Source: Proteobacteria bacterium UBA7447
GTDB taxonomy: Bacteria; Pseudomonadota; Gammaproteobacteria; Arenicellales; UBA868
DNA length: 5,240 bases
Assembly: GCA_002477475.1 (NCBI GenBank)
Contig: DLPX01000008.1
Span: 1 to 5,240 of the forward strand
Direction: 5' to 3'
Numbering within the stretch: the stretch's first letter is position 1; every line of letters starts with the position of its first letter. Position numbers and translations under genes: made by a program. Below, piece by piece: positions 1-5,240 of this stretch. The notes under the pieces were generated by a model. The model did no database searches and was not told the DNA's origin. It saw nothing but the letters and a program-made list of their open reading frames with translations.

Positions 1-257
1 GCCATCAGCAGGGGAATTTCCCTGCGGCAGGGGGCACACCAGGTGGCCCAGAAGTTGATCAGGATATTTTGGCCAGCCAGTTGGTCGGAAGAGAAGGATT
101 CGCCGCTGCTGGTCGGCAATGAAAACGGTGTGAGGGTGTTCAGGGAATCTGGAGCCGGTTCCGGTTGAGACACCAGAACACCAGCGGTAAAGAATCCTAT
201 TGACGCTGCGGCTGCCCCGCCAAGCAGCCAGGCGAGCAGCCTGCGAACTGATACCAC
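1..257 (-). CDS. TlpA-like membrane-anchored thioredoxin-fold protein (partial, C-terminus beyond the left edge)
   Basis: This is the N-terminal 85 codons of a thioredoxin-fold protein of the TlpA/ResA type, which reduces disulfides (or serves as a redox partner) in the periplasm. The visible part starts with a basic stretch (R5, R6) followed by a hydrophobic segment at about residues 7-30, which reads as an uncleaved signal anchor. A Pro-rich linker follows, then the fold begins with LINFWATWCAPCRREIPLL; the active-site cysteines are C74 and C77. The W-C-A-P-C form with a following R/E-x-P is typical of TlpA-like reductases. The start is taken as GTG at 257-255, five bases after the dsbD stop; no in-frame ATG lies close upstream and the Shine-Dalgarno match is weak, so translational coupling to dsbD is likely. 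The gene has no separate promoter and is probably in an operon with dsbD. The family call is firm, while the exact substrate (cytochrome c maturation or general thiols) cannot be told from this fragment. Confidence 0.85.
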   Translation of the reverse strand, partial: MVSVRRLLAWLLGGAAAASIGFFTAGVLVSQPEPAPDSLNTLTPFSLPTSSGESFSSDQLAGQNILINFWATWCAPCRREIPLLM

Positions 258-262
258 AGGAC

Positions 263-2548
263 TTATTCGAGGTCGGTCAGAAGCGCAACCAGCGCATCGG
301 CTCCGACAAATCCGTAGCGGCGCTCTGTTTCCACTTCACGGCCGTCAGTATCGAAGAACAGAATTGCCGGAGGACCGAAAACGCCGTAGCGCTTCTTGAT
401 GGCGGCGCCTTCTGGATCGTCCGGATCAGTCACGTCTACCTTCAGTGTCCGATAGGACGCAAGTGCTGCGACGACATTGGGATCCTGAAAAGTGGTTCTC
501 TCCATTCGCATGCAGTCGGTACACCAGTCTGCAGAAAAGTCGAGCATCACTTTTTGACCGGACTCCCCTGCTTGAGCAATCACCTTGTCCAGTGCTTTAA
601 GAGAATCCACGTTTTCAAACTTTACCGAAGTGCTTGGCCCGGGATTGCCCACGCTTGCGGTAAGACTGCTTAAAGAAACCGGTGCCATGATGCTCCGGTT
701 CCCGCTGAATCCGCCGATCATCGCCAGCACGCCCCAGATAAGGAGCACAGTACCGAGACCTTTGAAAAACATGGTCCATCCGGAGGCGTCGGCCGAGAGG
801 CTCCGTCCCGCCCCCAGGAAGACGCCGGTGATGATGAAAAGGGCGGCCCATAACAGGAGGACAGGCACCGCAGGGATGGCACCCAGGAGATAGATGGCAA
901 CCCCCAGCAGCATCACGCCGAATGACTGCTTGACCCGCTCCATCCATGCGCCGCTACTCGGAATCAGCCAGGTGGCGCCTGCGCCCGCGACAATCAGGAT
1001 CAGGCCCATGCCGAGCGCCATGGATGACATCAGCGCGGCGCCGATCCATGGATCTGCATTGAGGATCGCGACGCTGAGAACGGAAATAAGCAGTGGTGAA
1101 ACGCAGGCGCCCACAATGAGAGCTGATGCCGCGCCGAGAATAAAGACCATCCAGATGGAGCCGCCAAGTCCCTGGCTGCCCGATGTGAGTCGGGATTGAA
1201 TCGCCGAAGGCATCTGAATTTCGTAGAGACCGAACATGGATAGCGCCATTAGACCGAGGACGATGGCAATCGCCCCAATGGCCCAGATATTCTGAAAGTA
1301 CGCCTGCAGCTGCTCGCCGGTTGCTCCCGCCACCGCACCAATCACTGCGTAGGTCGCAACTGTCCCGAGCACATAGACCACCGAGAGTGCGGTTGCCCTG
1401 CCCCGGCCGGCGCCCGACTGACCAACGATTGTTCCGAGCAGAATAGGAATGAGCGGCAGCACGCAGGGTGTAAAACTGAGCAACAGTCCCGTACCAAACG
1501 CGGCACCGAGATAGCCCACCAAAGCCTGGGTCGAAACGGCTTCTTTTTTGGCTGGTTCGGTGTTGTTGCCTGCTTCGCCCGAAGCGGAAAGGTTCGGATT
1601 CTCGCTGGCCGCCGCATCACTGATGATACTGGGGAGCGAGATTAAAAGAGTCTTCTTTGCCGGCGGGTAGCAGATACCCTGCTCGGCGCAGCCCTGAAAA
1701 TGGGCAATGAGCCTCACTTCGCTGGCGGCAGCGTCCGCAACGATGGGCAGCTCGGCCGTAAAGTCAGCCGGAAAAATCGTGACTTCACCGAAATAAGGAT
1801 CCTGTTTACTAACCCCTGGCGGGAGGGCGTGCTCCTCCAAGGTGGCTCCGGCCAGCATCTCGAAACGGAGTTTGTCCCGATACAGGTAATAGCCTGGAGC
1901 GACGAAAAACTGCGCGATAAGCGTATCGCGCCTGTCGGACCTGGCCTCGAGGCGAAAAGCCTCCTCAGCGGCGAGAAATTCGGGTCCCGAGGCCGCGACC
2001 CCAAGCAGCTGCTGCAGATCCGTCACACTATTGATCGCGCTGCTTTGGCCGGCAGTCGTCTCGGGCAGGGTCAGCGCGACCGTATGGGCGATGGGTGCGT
2101 AACAGACGCCAACAGGGTCGTTACAGCCCTGTCCGCGCGCGGTGAGCTGTAATTGTCCTGAATCTGGTGCGCCACGGGAAAGGTTCAGGATGATTCTGGC
2201 CGAGCCCTCGAGTATCTGTACGTCTCCGAAAAACTCATCTTGCTTGGTCCGCGCCGGCGGATAGCTGATATCCGAGATTGTGATGCCCGCCGGATCGGTG
2301 TCAAAACTGAATTTGTCGAGGTACATGTAATACCCCGGCGCAATATTCCAGGTCACCGCAACTTTTTCGGGCGAGATGACCTGCGCAGAAAAAGCAAACG
2401 CCTGGTCAGGTTCGAGCAGGTCTTCACTGTCCTGGGCCCCTAGCGGGGTTGAGGCGAGCCCGATCACAATCCCACACAGCATGAGCAATCGTGCGAAGGA
2501 TGATTTAAACCGATCCGCAGCCGAAGACAGGTAAGACTTTTGCTTCAT
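263..2548 (-). CDS. dsbD: Thiol:disulfide interchange protein DsbD with duplicated N-terminal alpha domain
   Basis: DsbD moves electrons from cytoplasmic thioredoxin through the inner membrane to periplasmic DsbC, DsbG and cytochrome-maturation thioredoxins. The 761-residue product has a signal peptide (about 1-38, likely cut after LGA), then two tandem DsbD-alpha domains. The first spans about 45-165, with cap loop DEFFG at 104-108 and C142/C149. The second spans about 190-310, with cap loop DPYFG at 250-254 and C287/C293. A polar linker (about 310-337) leads to an eight-helix membrane core (about 341-615) with C362 in FTPCVLPLIP and C482 in ACVSPLL. The C-terminal thioredoxin domain (about 645-761) has ADWCTDC (C676, C679) and a probable cis-proline at P727. 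All six cysteines of the classical relay are present. E. coli DsbD is near 565 residues, and the extra length is mostly the second alpha domain. The ATG at 2548 gives a good signal peptide but has no clear Shine-Dalgarno site; M23 is an alternative that shortens the n-region. A tlpA-like gene follows after 5 bases. Confidence 0.96.
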   Translation of the reverse strand: MKQKSYLSSAADRFKSSFARLLMLCGIVIGLASTPLGAQDSEDLLEPDQAFAFSAQVISPEKVAVTWNIAPGYYMYLDKFSFDTDPAGITISDISYPPARTKQDEFFGDVQILEGSARIILNLSRGAPDSGQLQLTARGQGCNDPVGVCYAPIAHTVALTLPETTAGQSSAINSVTDLQQLLGVAASGPEFLAAEEAFRLEARSDRRDTLIAQFFVAPGYYLYRDKLRFEMLAGATLEEHALPPGVSKQDPYFGEVTIFPADFTAELPIVADAAASEVRLIAHFQGCAEQGICYPPAKKTLLISLPSIISDAAASENPNLSASGEAGNNTEPAKKEAVSTQALVGYLGAAFGTGLLLSFTPCVLPLIPILLGTIVGQSGAGRGRATALSVVYVLGTVATYAVIGAVAGATGEQLQAYFQNIWAIGAIAIVLGLMALSMFGLYEIQMPSAIQSRLTSGSQGLGGSIWMVFILGAASALIVGACVSPLLISVLSVAILNADPWIGAALMSSMALGMGLILIVAGAGATWLIPSSGAWMERVKQSFGVMLLGVAIYLLGAIPAVPVLLLWAALFIITGVFLGAGRSLSADASGWTMFFKGLGTVLLIWGVLAMIGGFSGNRSIMAPVSLSSLTASVGNPGPSTSVKFENVDSLKALDKVIAQAGESGQKVMLDFSADWCTDCMRMERTTFQDPNVVAALASYRTLKVDVTDPDDPEGAAIKKRYGVFGPPAILFFDTDGREVETERRYGFVGADALVALLTDLE
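1619..2416 (-). repeat. Tandem pair of DsbD-alpha domains inside dsbD (protein-level repeat)
   Basis: Two diverged copies of the same domain lie back to back, about residues 45-165 and 190-310 of the product. Matching landmarks are APGYYMYLDK (70-79) against APGYYLYRDK (217-226), KQDEFFGDV (102-110) against KQDPYFGEV (248-256), and GCNDPVGVCYAP (141-152) against GCAEQGICYPP (286-296). The offset is about 145-147 residues. The second copy keeps the C-x5-C spacing of E. coli DsbD (C103/C109); the first has C-x6-C. The copies differ widely outside these landmarks, so the duplication is old. Domain edges are estimates. Confidence 0.85.
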
Positions 2549-2720
2549 GGGTAGTGAGGGAAATGTTGCTCAAGAGACAAAATGATGCGAGTGACCGCTT
2601 ATTTTCGCACGTTCTTCCTGGTGTAGCGTGCATAGTACGCCGGCTGTAATTGGAACAGGGTTGGCGGGACATTCGGTAGAATGCGCCCCCCGATTCGTCG
2701 CCCTTGCTTATTGCTGATCA
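2549..2720. promoter_or_regulatory. Divergent intergenic region between dsbD and fxsA
   Basis: These 172 bases must hold the promoters for dsbD (leftward) and fxsA (rightward), unless these genes are read from further out. No strong TTGACA-type box is visible for either direction. The clearest element is a TAGAAT -10-like hexamer at 2677-2682, reading rightward, which would place fxsA transcription starts about 30 bases before its ATG; its -35 is poor. Leftward, a TACTAT hexamer (complement of 2632-2637) is a weak -10 candidate for dsbD. An imperfect palindrome lies at 2626-2640. No ORF with coding character was found here. Confidence 0.5.
2677..2682 (+). promoter_or_regulatory. Candidate -10 box for fxsA
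   Basis: TAGAAT matches five of six bases of the sigma-70 -10 consensus and is followed by a GC-rich stretch, with the ATG of fxsA 38 bases downstream. No convincing -35 hexamer sits 16-18 bases upstream, so this is a tentative call resting on position and the -10 match alone. Confidence 0.3.
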
Positions 2721-3146
2721 ATGCCGCTGCTATTCCTGACATTCTTGGTGGTCCCACTGCTGGAAATCTACCTCCTGATTGAGATAGGCAGCGTCATCGG
2801 CGCAGTTTGGACGGTCGCTGGCGTGGTCGGAACCGCGGTCGTGGGAGCTGCGCTGGTGCGCCGGCAGGGCCTCGCCGCGCTTGGCCGCTTTCGCTCGGCA
2901 ACCGAGGCCGGGGAGTTGCCCGCAATAACGATAATCGAAGGCCTGGCGCTGCTCGTTGCCGGAGCTTTGTTGCTGACGCCGGGGTTTTTTACCGACGCGA
3001 TCGGGTTTGTGCTGCTGACGTCGCCTCTGCGCCAGATTTTGATCAGGCGTTGGTTTTCCGGCCGGGCGGAGGGGATAAGAAGTGCGAACCAGCGCAAACG
3101 TGAATCTGGTGTCGTTGAGGGCGAATTTCGGCGGCTCGACGACTGA
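2721..3146 (+). CDS. fxsA: FxsA-family inner-membrane protein
   Basis: This 141-residue protein belongs to the FxsA family, named for an E. coli gene whose overexpression relieves F-plasmid exclusion of phage T7; its biochemical role is not established. Visible features are a hydrophobic start with the conserved-looking PLLEIYLLIEIG (12-23), a second membrane segment (about 25-46), a short basic/polar loop (RRQG onward, 47-66), and a hydrophobic region (about 68-103) containing LLTPGFFTD at 84-92, a family hallmark. The tail is basic and ends with VVEGEFRRLDD, which resembles the family's C-terminal VEGE-type motif. The length is within the family's usual 130-160 residues. An in-frame TGA at 2715-2717 makes the ATG at 2721 the first possible ATG start; no Shine-Dalgarno site precedes it. 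The gene sits directly upstream of groES, as in many gammaproteobacteria, with its stop only 15 bases before the groES -35 box, and some readthrough into groESL is possible. Confidence 0.92.
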   Translation: MPLLFLTFLVVPLLEIYLLIEIGSVIGAVWTVAGVVGTAVVGAALVRRQGLAALGRFRSATEAGELPAITIIEGLALLVAGALLLTPGFFTDAIGFVLLTSPLRQILIRRWFSGRAEGIRSANQRKRESGVVEGEFRRLDD

Positions 3147-3160
3147 TTTTCCCCTCAAGT

Positions 3161-3187
3161 CTTGACTTTCCTCAGATAAGCCCTATT
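3161..3187 (+). promoter_or_regulatory. Possible overlapping sigma-32 (RpoH) promoter
   Basis: The same bases also read as a heat-shock promoter: CTTGAC at 3161-3166 (consensus CTTGAA), a 14-base spacer, then CCCTATT at 3181-3187 (consensus CCCCATT). Spacing is within the usual 13-15 bases. The extended CCC upstream of the -35 core is not well kept, so the match is partial. It could be coincidental overlap with the sigma-70 elements. Confidence 0.45.
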
Positions 3188-3189
3188 AT
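3162..3189 (+). promoter_or_regulatory. Sigma-70-type promoter of groESL
   Basis: TTGACT at 3162-3167 (five of six to the -35 consensus) and TATTAT at 3184-3189 (five of six to TATAAT) are separated by 16 bases. Transcription would start near 3195-3197, inside the CIRCE operator, giving a leader of about 75 bases before the groES ATG. The position directly over the HrcA operator fits the classical repressed groESL arrangement. Confidence 0.75.
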
Positions 3190-3215
3190 TAGCACTCAAA
3201 TAAGGTGAGTGCTAA
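3189..3215 (+). promoter_or_regulatory. CIRCE operator (HrcA-binding inverted repeat)
   Basis: The two arms TTAGCACTC (3189-3197) and GAGTGCTAA (3207-3215) are exact reverse complements around a 9-base spacer, a perfect match to the published CIRCE consensus. CIRCE is bound by the heat-labile repressor HrcA, whose activity is assisted by GroEL, forming a feedback loop on chaperonin level. The operator abuts the -10 box and spans the expected transcription start, so binding should block initiation. hrcA itself is not in the window. Confidence 0.96.
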
Positions 3216-3257
3216 CCTATGTTGGGCTCACAAATTCCCTCCATTACTCAAATCCTT

Positions 3258-3263
3258 AGGAGA
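3258..3263 (+). promoter_or_regulatory. Shine-Dalgarno site of groES
   Basis: AGGAGA lies 8 bases before the ATG at 3272. It is the strongest ribosome-binding site in the window and fixes the groES start; fxsA and dsbD have no comparable site. Confidence 0.88.
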
Positions 3264-3271
3264 TAAAGTAG

Positions 3272-3562
3272 ATGAATATTCGACCGCTGCACGACCGTAT
3301 TGTGGTGCGACGCCTCGACGAAGAGCGCACCAGCGCCGGCGGAATCGTCATTCCTGATTCAGCCACCGAAAAGCCGATGACGGGCGAGGTGCTGGCTGTA
3401 GGTAACGGCAAGCGTCATGACAATGGCGAGCGTATGACCCCCGACGTCAGTGTCGGTGACAAGGTGCTTTTCGGAAAGTATTCCGGCACCGAGGTCAAAG
3501 TAGAAGGTGAAGAAGTCCTGGTGATGCGCGAAGACGACATCATGGGCGTCATTGAGGGTTGA
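3272..3562 (+). CDS. groES: Co-chaperonin GroES (Cpn10)
   Basis: GroES is the heptameric 10-kDa lid that caps the GroEL ring and creates the closed cytoplasmic folding chamber. The 96-residue product has the expected full length (97 in E. coli). It opens with the canonical MNIRPLHDRIVVRR, followed by the mobile loop (about 16-33) with SAGGIVIP; I25-V26-I27 is the hydrophobic tripeptide that docks on the GroEL apical domain. The roof hairpin region GNGKRHDNGE (44-53) and the core VGDKVLFGKYSG (61-72) are also typical, and the protein ends in DDIMGVIEG as expected. The start is supported by the AGGAGA site at 3258-3263. It is the first gene of the groESL operon, 56 bases before groEL, under the CIRCE-controlled promoter upstream. 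No anomalies are seen. Confidence 0.99.
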   Translation: MNIRPLHDRIVVRRLDEERTSAGGIVIPDSATEKPMTGEVLAVGNGKRHDNGERMTPDVSVGDKVLFGKYSGTEVKVEGEEVLVMREDDIMGVIEG

Positions 3563-3604
3563 GGACGGCAAAAGTTTTCTCCTCACCGACACGCATAATT
3601 TTTT

Positions 3605-3610
3605 AAAGGA
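3605..3610 (+). promoter_or_regulatory. Shine-Dalgarno site of groEL
   Basis: AAAGGA lies 8 bases before the ATG at 3619, within the 56-base groES-groEL spacer. No promoter or terminator-like hairpin is evident in that spacer, so groEL should be read from the groES promoter. Confidence 0.75.
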
Positions 3611-3618
3611 ACAAAATA

Positions 3619-5240
3619 ATGTCAGCTAAAGAAGTCAAATTCGGCGAGTCCGCTCGCGCAGCCAAACTGCGTGGCGTCAACGTGCTTGCAGACGCCGTGA
3701 AAGTTACGCTGGGCCCCAAGGGCCGTAACGTTGTGCTCGACAAGTCTTTTGGTGCGCCGACGGTCACCAAAGACGGTGTCTCTGTTGCAAAGGAAATCGA
3801 GCTCAAAGATAAATTCGAAAACATGGGCGCCCAGATGGTCAAGGAAGTTGCTTCCAAGACTTCCGACGTAGCGGGCGACGGCACTACCACCGCGACGGTG
3901 CTGGCCCAGGCCATGCTGCGCGAGGGTCTGAAATCGGTTGCCGCCGGTATGAACCCGATGGATCTCAAACGGGGTATCGACAAGGCTGTGAAGGCTGCGG
4001 TTCATCAGTTGGCTGAGATCTCCAAGCCCTGTTCGGATCACCAAGAAATTGCCCAGGTCGGCACGGTATCTGCCAACGCAGACGAATCCGTCGGCGGCAT
4101 CATCGCTGAAGCGATGGAAAAAGTTGGCAAAGAAGGTGTGATTACGGTCGAAGAAGGCAAAAGTCTCGATAATGAACTGGATGTGGTAGAAGGCATGCAG
4201 TTCGACCGCGGTTATCTGTCTCCATACTTCATCAACGATCAGGATGCGATGCAGACTGATATGGATAACCCGCTGATCCTTATTCACGACAAGAAGATTT
4301 CGAACATCCGCGACATGCTGCCGGTGCTTGAGGCGACGGCCAAAGCAGGGCGTCCGTTGCTCGTGATTGCCGAGGATATCGAAGGCGAAGCGCTGGCCAC
4401 GTTGGTGGTGAACAACATGCGTGGCATCGTTAAGGTGTGCGCAGTGAAAGCGCCCGGATTCGGTGACCGTCGTAAAGCCATGTTGCAGGACATCGCGATT
4501 CTGACCGGTGGCGAAGTGATCTCCGAAGAGGTCGGCATGAGCCTTGAAGGCGCGACGCTGGAGAATCTTGGCTCCGCAAAGCGTGTCCAAGTCAGCAAGG
4601 AAAACACCACGGTGATCGATGGTGCCGGTTCCGCCAGCGAGATCGAAGCACGTGTGAACCAGATTCGTGTGCAGATCGACGAAGCCACTTCTGATTACGA
4701 CAAGGAAAAAATGCAGGAACGTGTTGCCAAGTTGGCCGGCGGTGTGGCGGTCATCAAGGTCGGTGCTGCAACCGAAGTCGAAATGAAAGAGAAAAAGGCT
4801 CGTGTTGAAGATGCGCTGCATGCTACCCGCGCTGCGGTGGAAGAGGGCGTCGTGCCCGGAGGCGGTGTCGCCCTGGTGCGTTGCATTGCTGCTGTCGGCA
4901 GCGTGAAAGGTGCGAACCATGACCAGGATATGGGAGTGCAGATCGTACAGCGCGCCATTGAAGAGCCTCTGCGTCAGATCGTTGCCAATGCTGGGGGCGA
5001 AGGGTCAGTGGTTCTGAACAATGTGCTTAGCCAGGACGGTAACCATGGCTACAACGCCGGCTCCGGTGAGTATGGCGACATGATCAGCATGGGTATTCTT
5101 GACCCGACCAAGGTCACTCGCGTCGCTCTGCAGCACGCTGCGTCGATCGCCGGCATGATGGTCACGACCGAAGCGATGGTCGCAGAACTGCCGGAAGACA
5201 AGCCGGCTGCGCCGATGCCTGACATGGGCGGCATGGGCGG
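3619..5240 (+). CDS. groEL: Chaperonin GroEL (Cpn60), partial: last few codons beyond the right edge
   Basis: GroEL is the 14-subunit ATP-driven chaperonin that folds cytoplasmic proteins together with GroES. The window holds 540 complete codons without an internal stop or frameshift. Numbering stays in register with E. coli GroEL at checked landmarks: TLGPKGRN at 30-37, DGTTT at 87-91 with catalytic D87, the conserved C138, the apical segment FDRGYLSPYF, D398, the nucleotide-binding glycines around 414-416, and D495 in ILDPTKVTR. The sequence ends in PDMGGMGG, the start of the flexible Gly-Met tail, so only about 5-10 residues and the stop are probably missing. One small deviation is PGGG at 413-416, where E. 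coli has AGGG. The start at 3619 gives MSAKEVKFG (M-A-A-K-D in E. coli) and follows an AAAGGA site. The opposite strand carries a long stop-free frame that I take as a by-product of codon bias. Confidence 0.99.
   Translation, partial: MSAKEVKFGESARAAKLRGVNVLADAVKVTLGPKGRNVVLDKSFGAPTVTKDGVSVAKEIELKDKFENMGAQMVKEVASKTSDVAGDGTTTATVLAQAMLREGLKSVAAGMNPMDLKRGIDKAVKAAVHQLAEISKPCSDHQEIAQVGTVSANADESVGGIIAEAMEKVGKEGVITVEEGKSLDNELDVVEGMQFDRGYLSPYFINDQDAMQTDMDNPLILIHDKKISNIRDMLPVLEATAKAGRPLLVIAEDIEGEALATLVVNNMRGIVKVCAVKAPGFGDRRKAMLQDIAILTGGEVISEEVGMSLEGATLENLGSAKRVQVSKENTTVIDGAGSASEIEARVNQIRVQIDEATSDYDKEKMQERVAKLAGGVAVIKVGAATEVEMKEKKARVEDALHATRAAVEEGVVPGGGVALVRCIAAVGSVKGANHDQDMGVQIVQRAIEEPLRQIVANAGGEGSVVLNNVLSQDGNHGYNAGSGEYGDMISMGILDPTKVTRVALQHAASIAGMMVTTEAMVAELPEDKPAAPMPDMGGMG

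Noticed and set aside
200..673. A 157-codon plus-strand frame opposite dsbD and the dsbD-tlpA junction
   Set aside because: It overlaps two well-supported minus-strand genes, and its translation shows no recognisable domain; I take it as a shadow frame.
1700..2152. A 150-codon plus-strand frame opposite the DsbD alpha domains
   Set aside because: The opposite strand encodes conserved DsbD motifs throughout, and this frame has a low-complexity, Arg/Gly-rich shadow composition.
2607..2631. Inverted repeat GCACG / CGTGC with a 15-base loop in the dsbD-fxsA intergenic region
   Set aside because: Five-base arms with a long loop are expected by chance, and there is no T-run to make it a terminator.
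2730..3158. A 142-codon minus-strand frame opposite fxsA
   Set aside because: fxsA carries family motifs (PLLEIYL, LLTPGFF, EGEF) in the plus frame; the antisense product is rich in Arg, Gln and Pro with no fold signature.
3563..3618. Possible internal promoter or terminator in the groES-groEL spacer
   Set aside because: Only short A and T runs are present, with no stable hairpin and no paired -35/-10 boxes; the spacer length is ordinary for groESL operons.
3622..4920. A 432-codon open frame on the minus strand, antisense to groEL
   Set aside because: It lies wholly within groEL, is rich in His, Phe and Asp as expected from reversing GTG, GAA and ATC codons, and has no ribosome-binding site or family resemblance other than to antisense groEL artefacts. 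Long antisense frames over chaperone genes are a known source of misannotated proteins.
5215..5240. Short GGC-ATG repeat at the right edge
   Set aside because: This is the coding sequence of the usual Gly-Met tail of GroEL, not an independent repeat element.

Overview
The window looks like chromosomal core DNA from a gammaproteobacterium, probably a free-living, moderately GC-rich species outside the Enterobacteriaceae. The basis is the E. coli-like GroES/GroEL, an fxsA gene just upstream of groES, and a dsbD-tlpA pair next to it. As I recall, this neighbourhood is common in Pseudomonas-like and marine gammaproteobacteria. A perfect CIRCE operator in front of groES implies an HrcA repressor, which E. 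coli lacks. I cannot name the species from sequence alone.

Layout. Positions 1-2548 are read leftward. A disulfide-reductase pair lies here: dsbD (263-2548) comes first in transcription order, then a TlpA/thioredoxin-like gene (1-257) that runs off the left edge. Positions 2549-2720 form a divergent intergenic region of 172 bp. Positions 2721-5240 are read rightward: fxsA (2721-3146), a heat-shock control region (about 3161-3215), groES (3272-3562) and groEL (3619 to the right edge, lacking only its last few codons). No stretch over 300 bp lacks a gene, and I see no RNA genes, mobile elements, CRISPR arrays or clear terminators.

How the genes work together. DsbD carries electrons from cytoplasmic thioredoxin across the inner membrane to periplasmic thiol proteins, and the adjacent membrane-anchored TlpA-like protein is a plausible recipient. 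GroES and GroEL form the cytoplasmic chaperonin. FxsA is a small inner-membrane protein that often sits beside groESL but has no well-defined biochemical role. Both gene sets touch on protein folding, in the periplasm and cytoplasm respectively, but nothing in the sequence shows co-regulation.

Most notable points: DsbD carries two tandem periplasmic alpha domains, each with its own cysteine pair and cap-loop motif, where E. coli DsbD has one. The groES promoter reads both as a sigma-70 and as a sigma-32-like promoter and abuts the CIRCE operator. I found no evidence for a wholly new system here.
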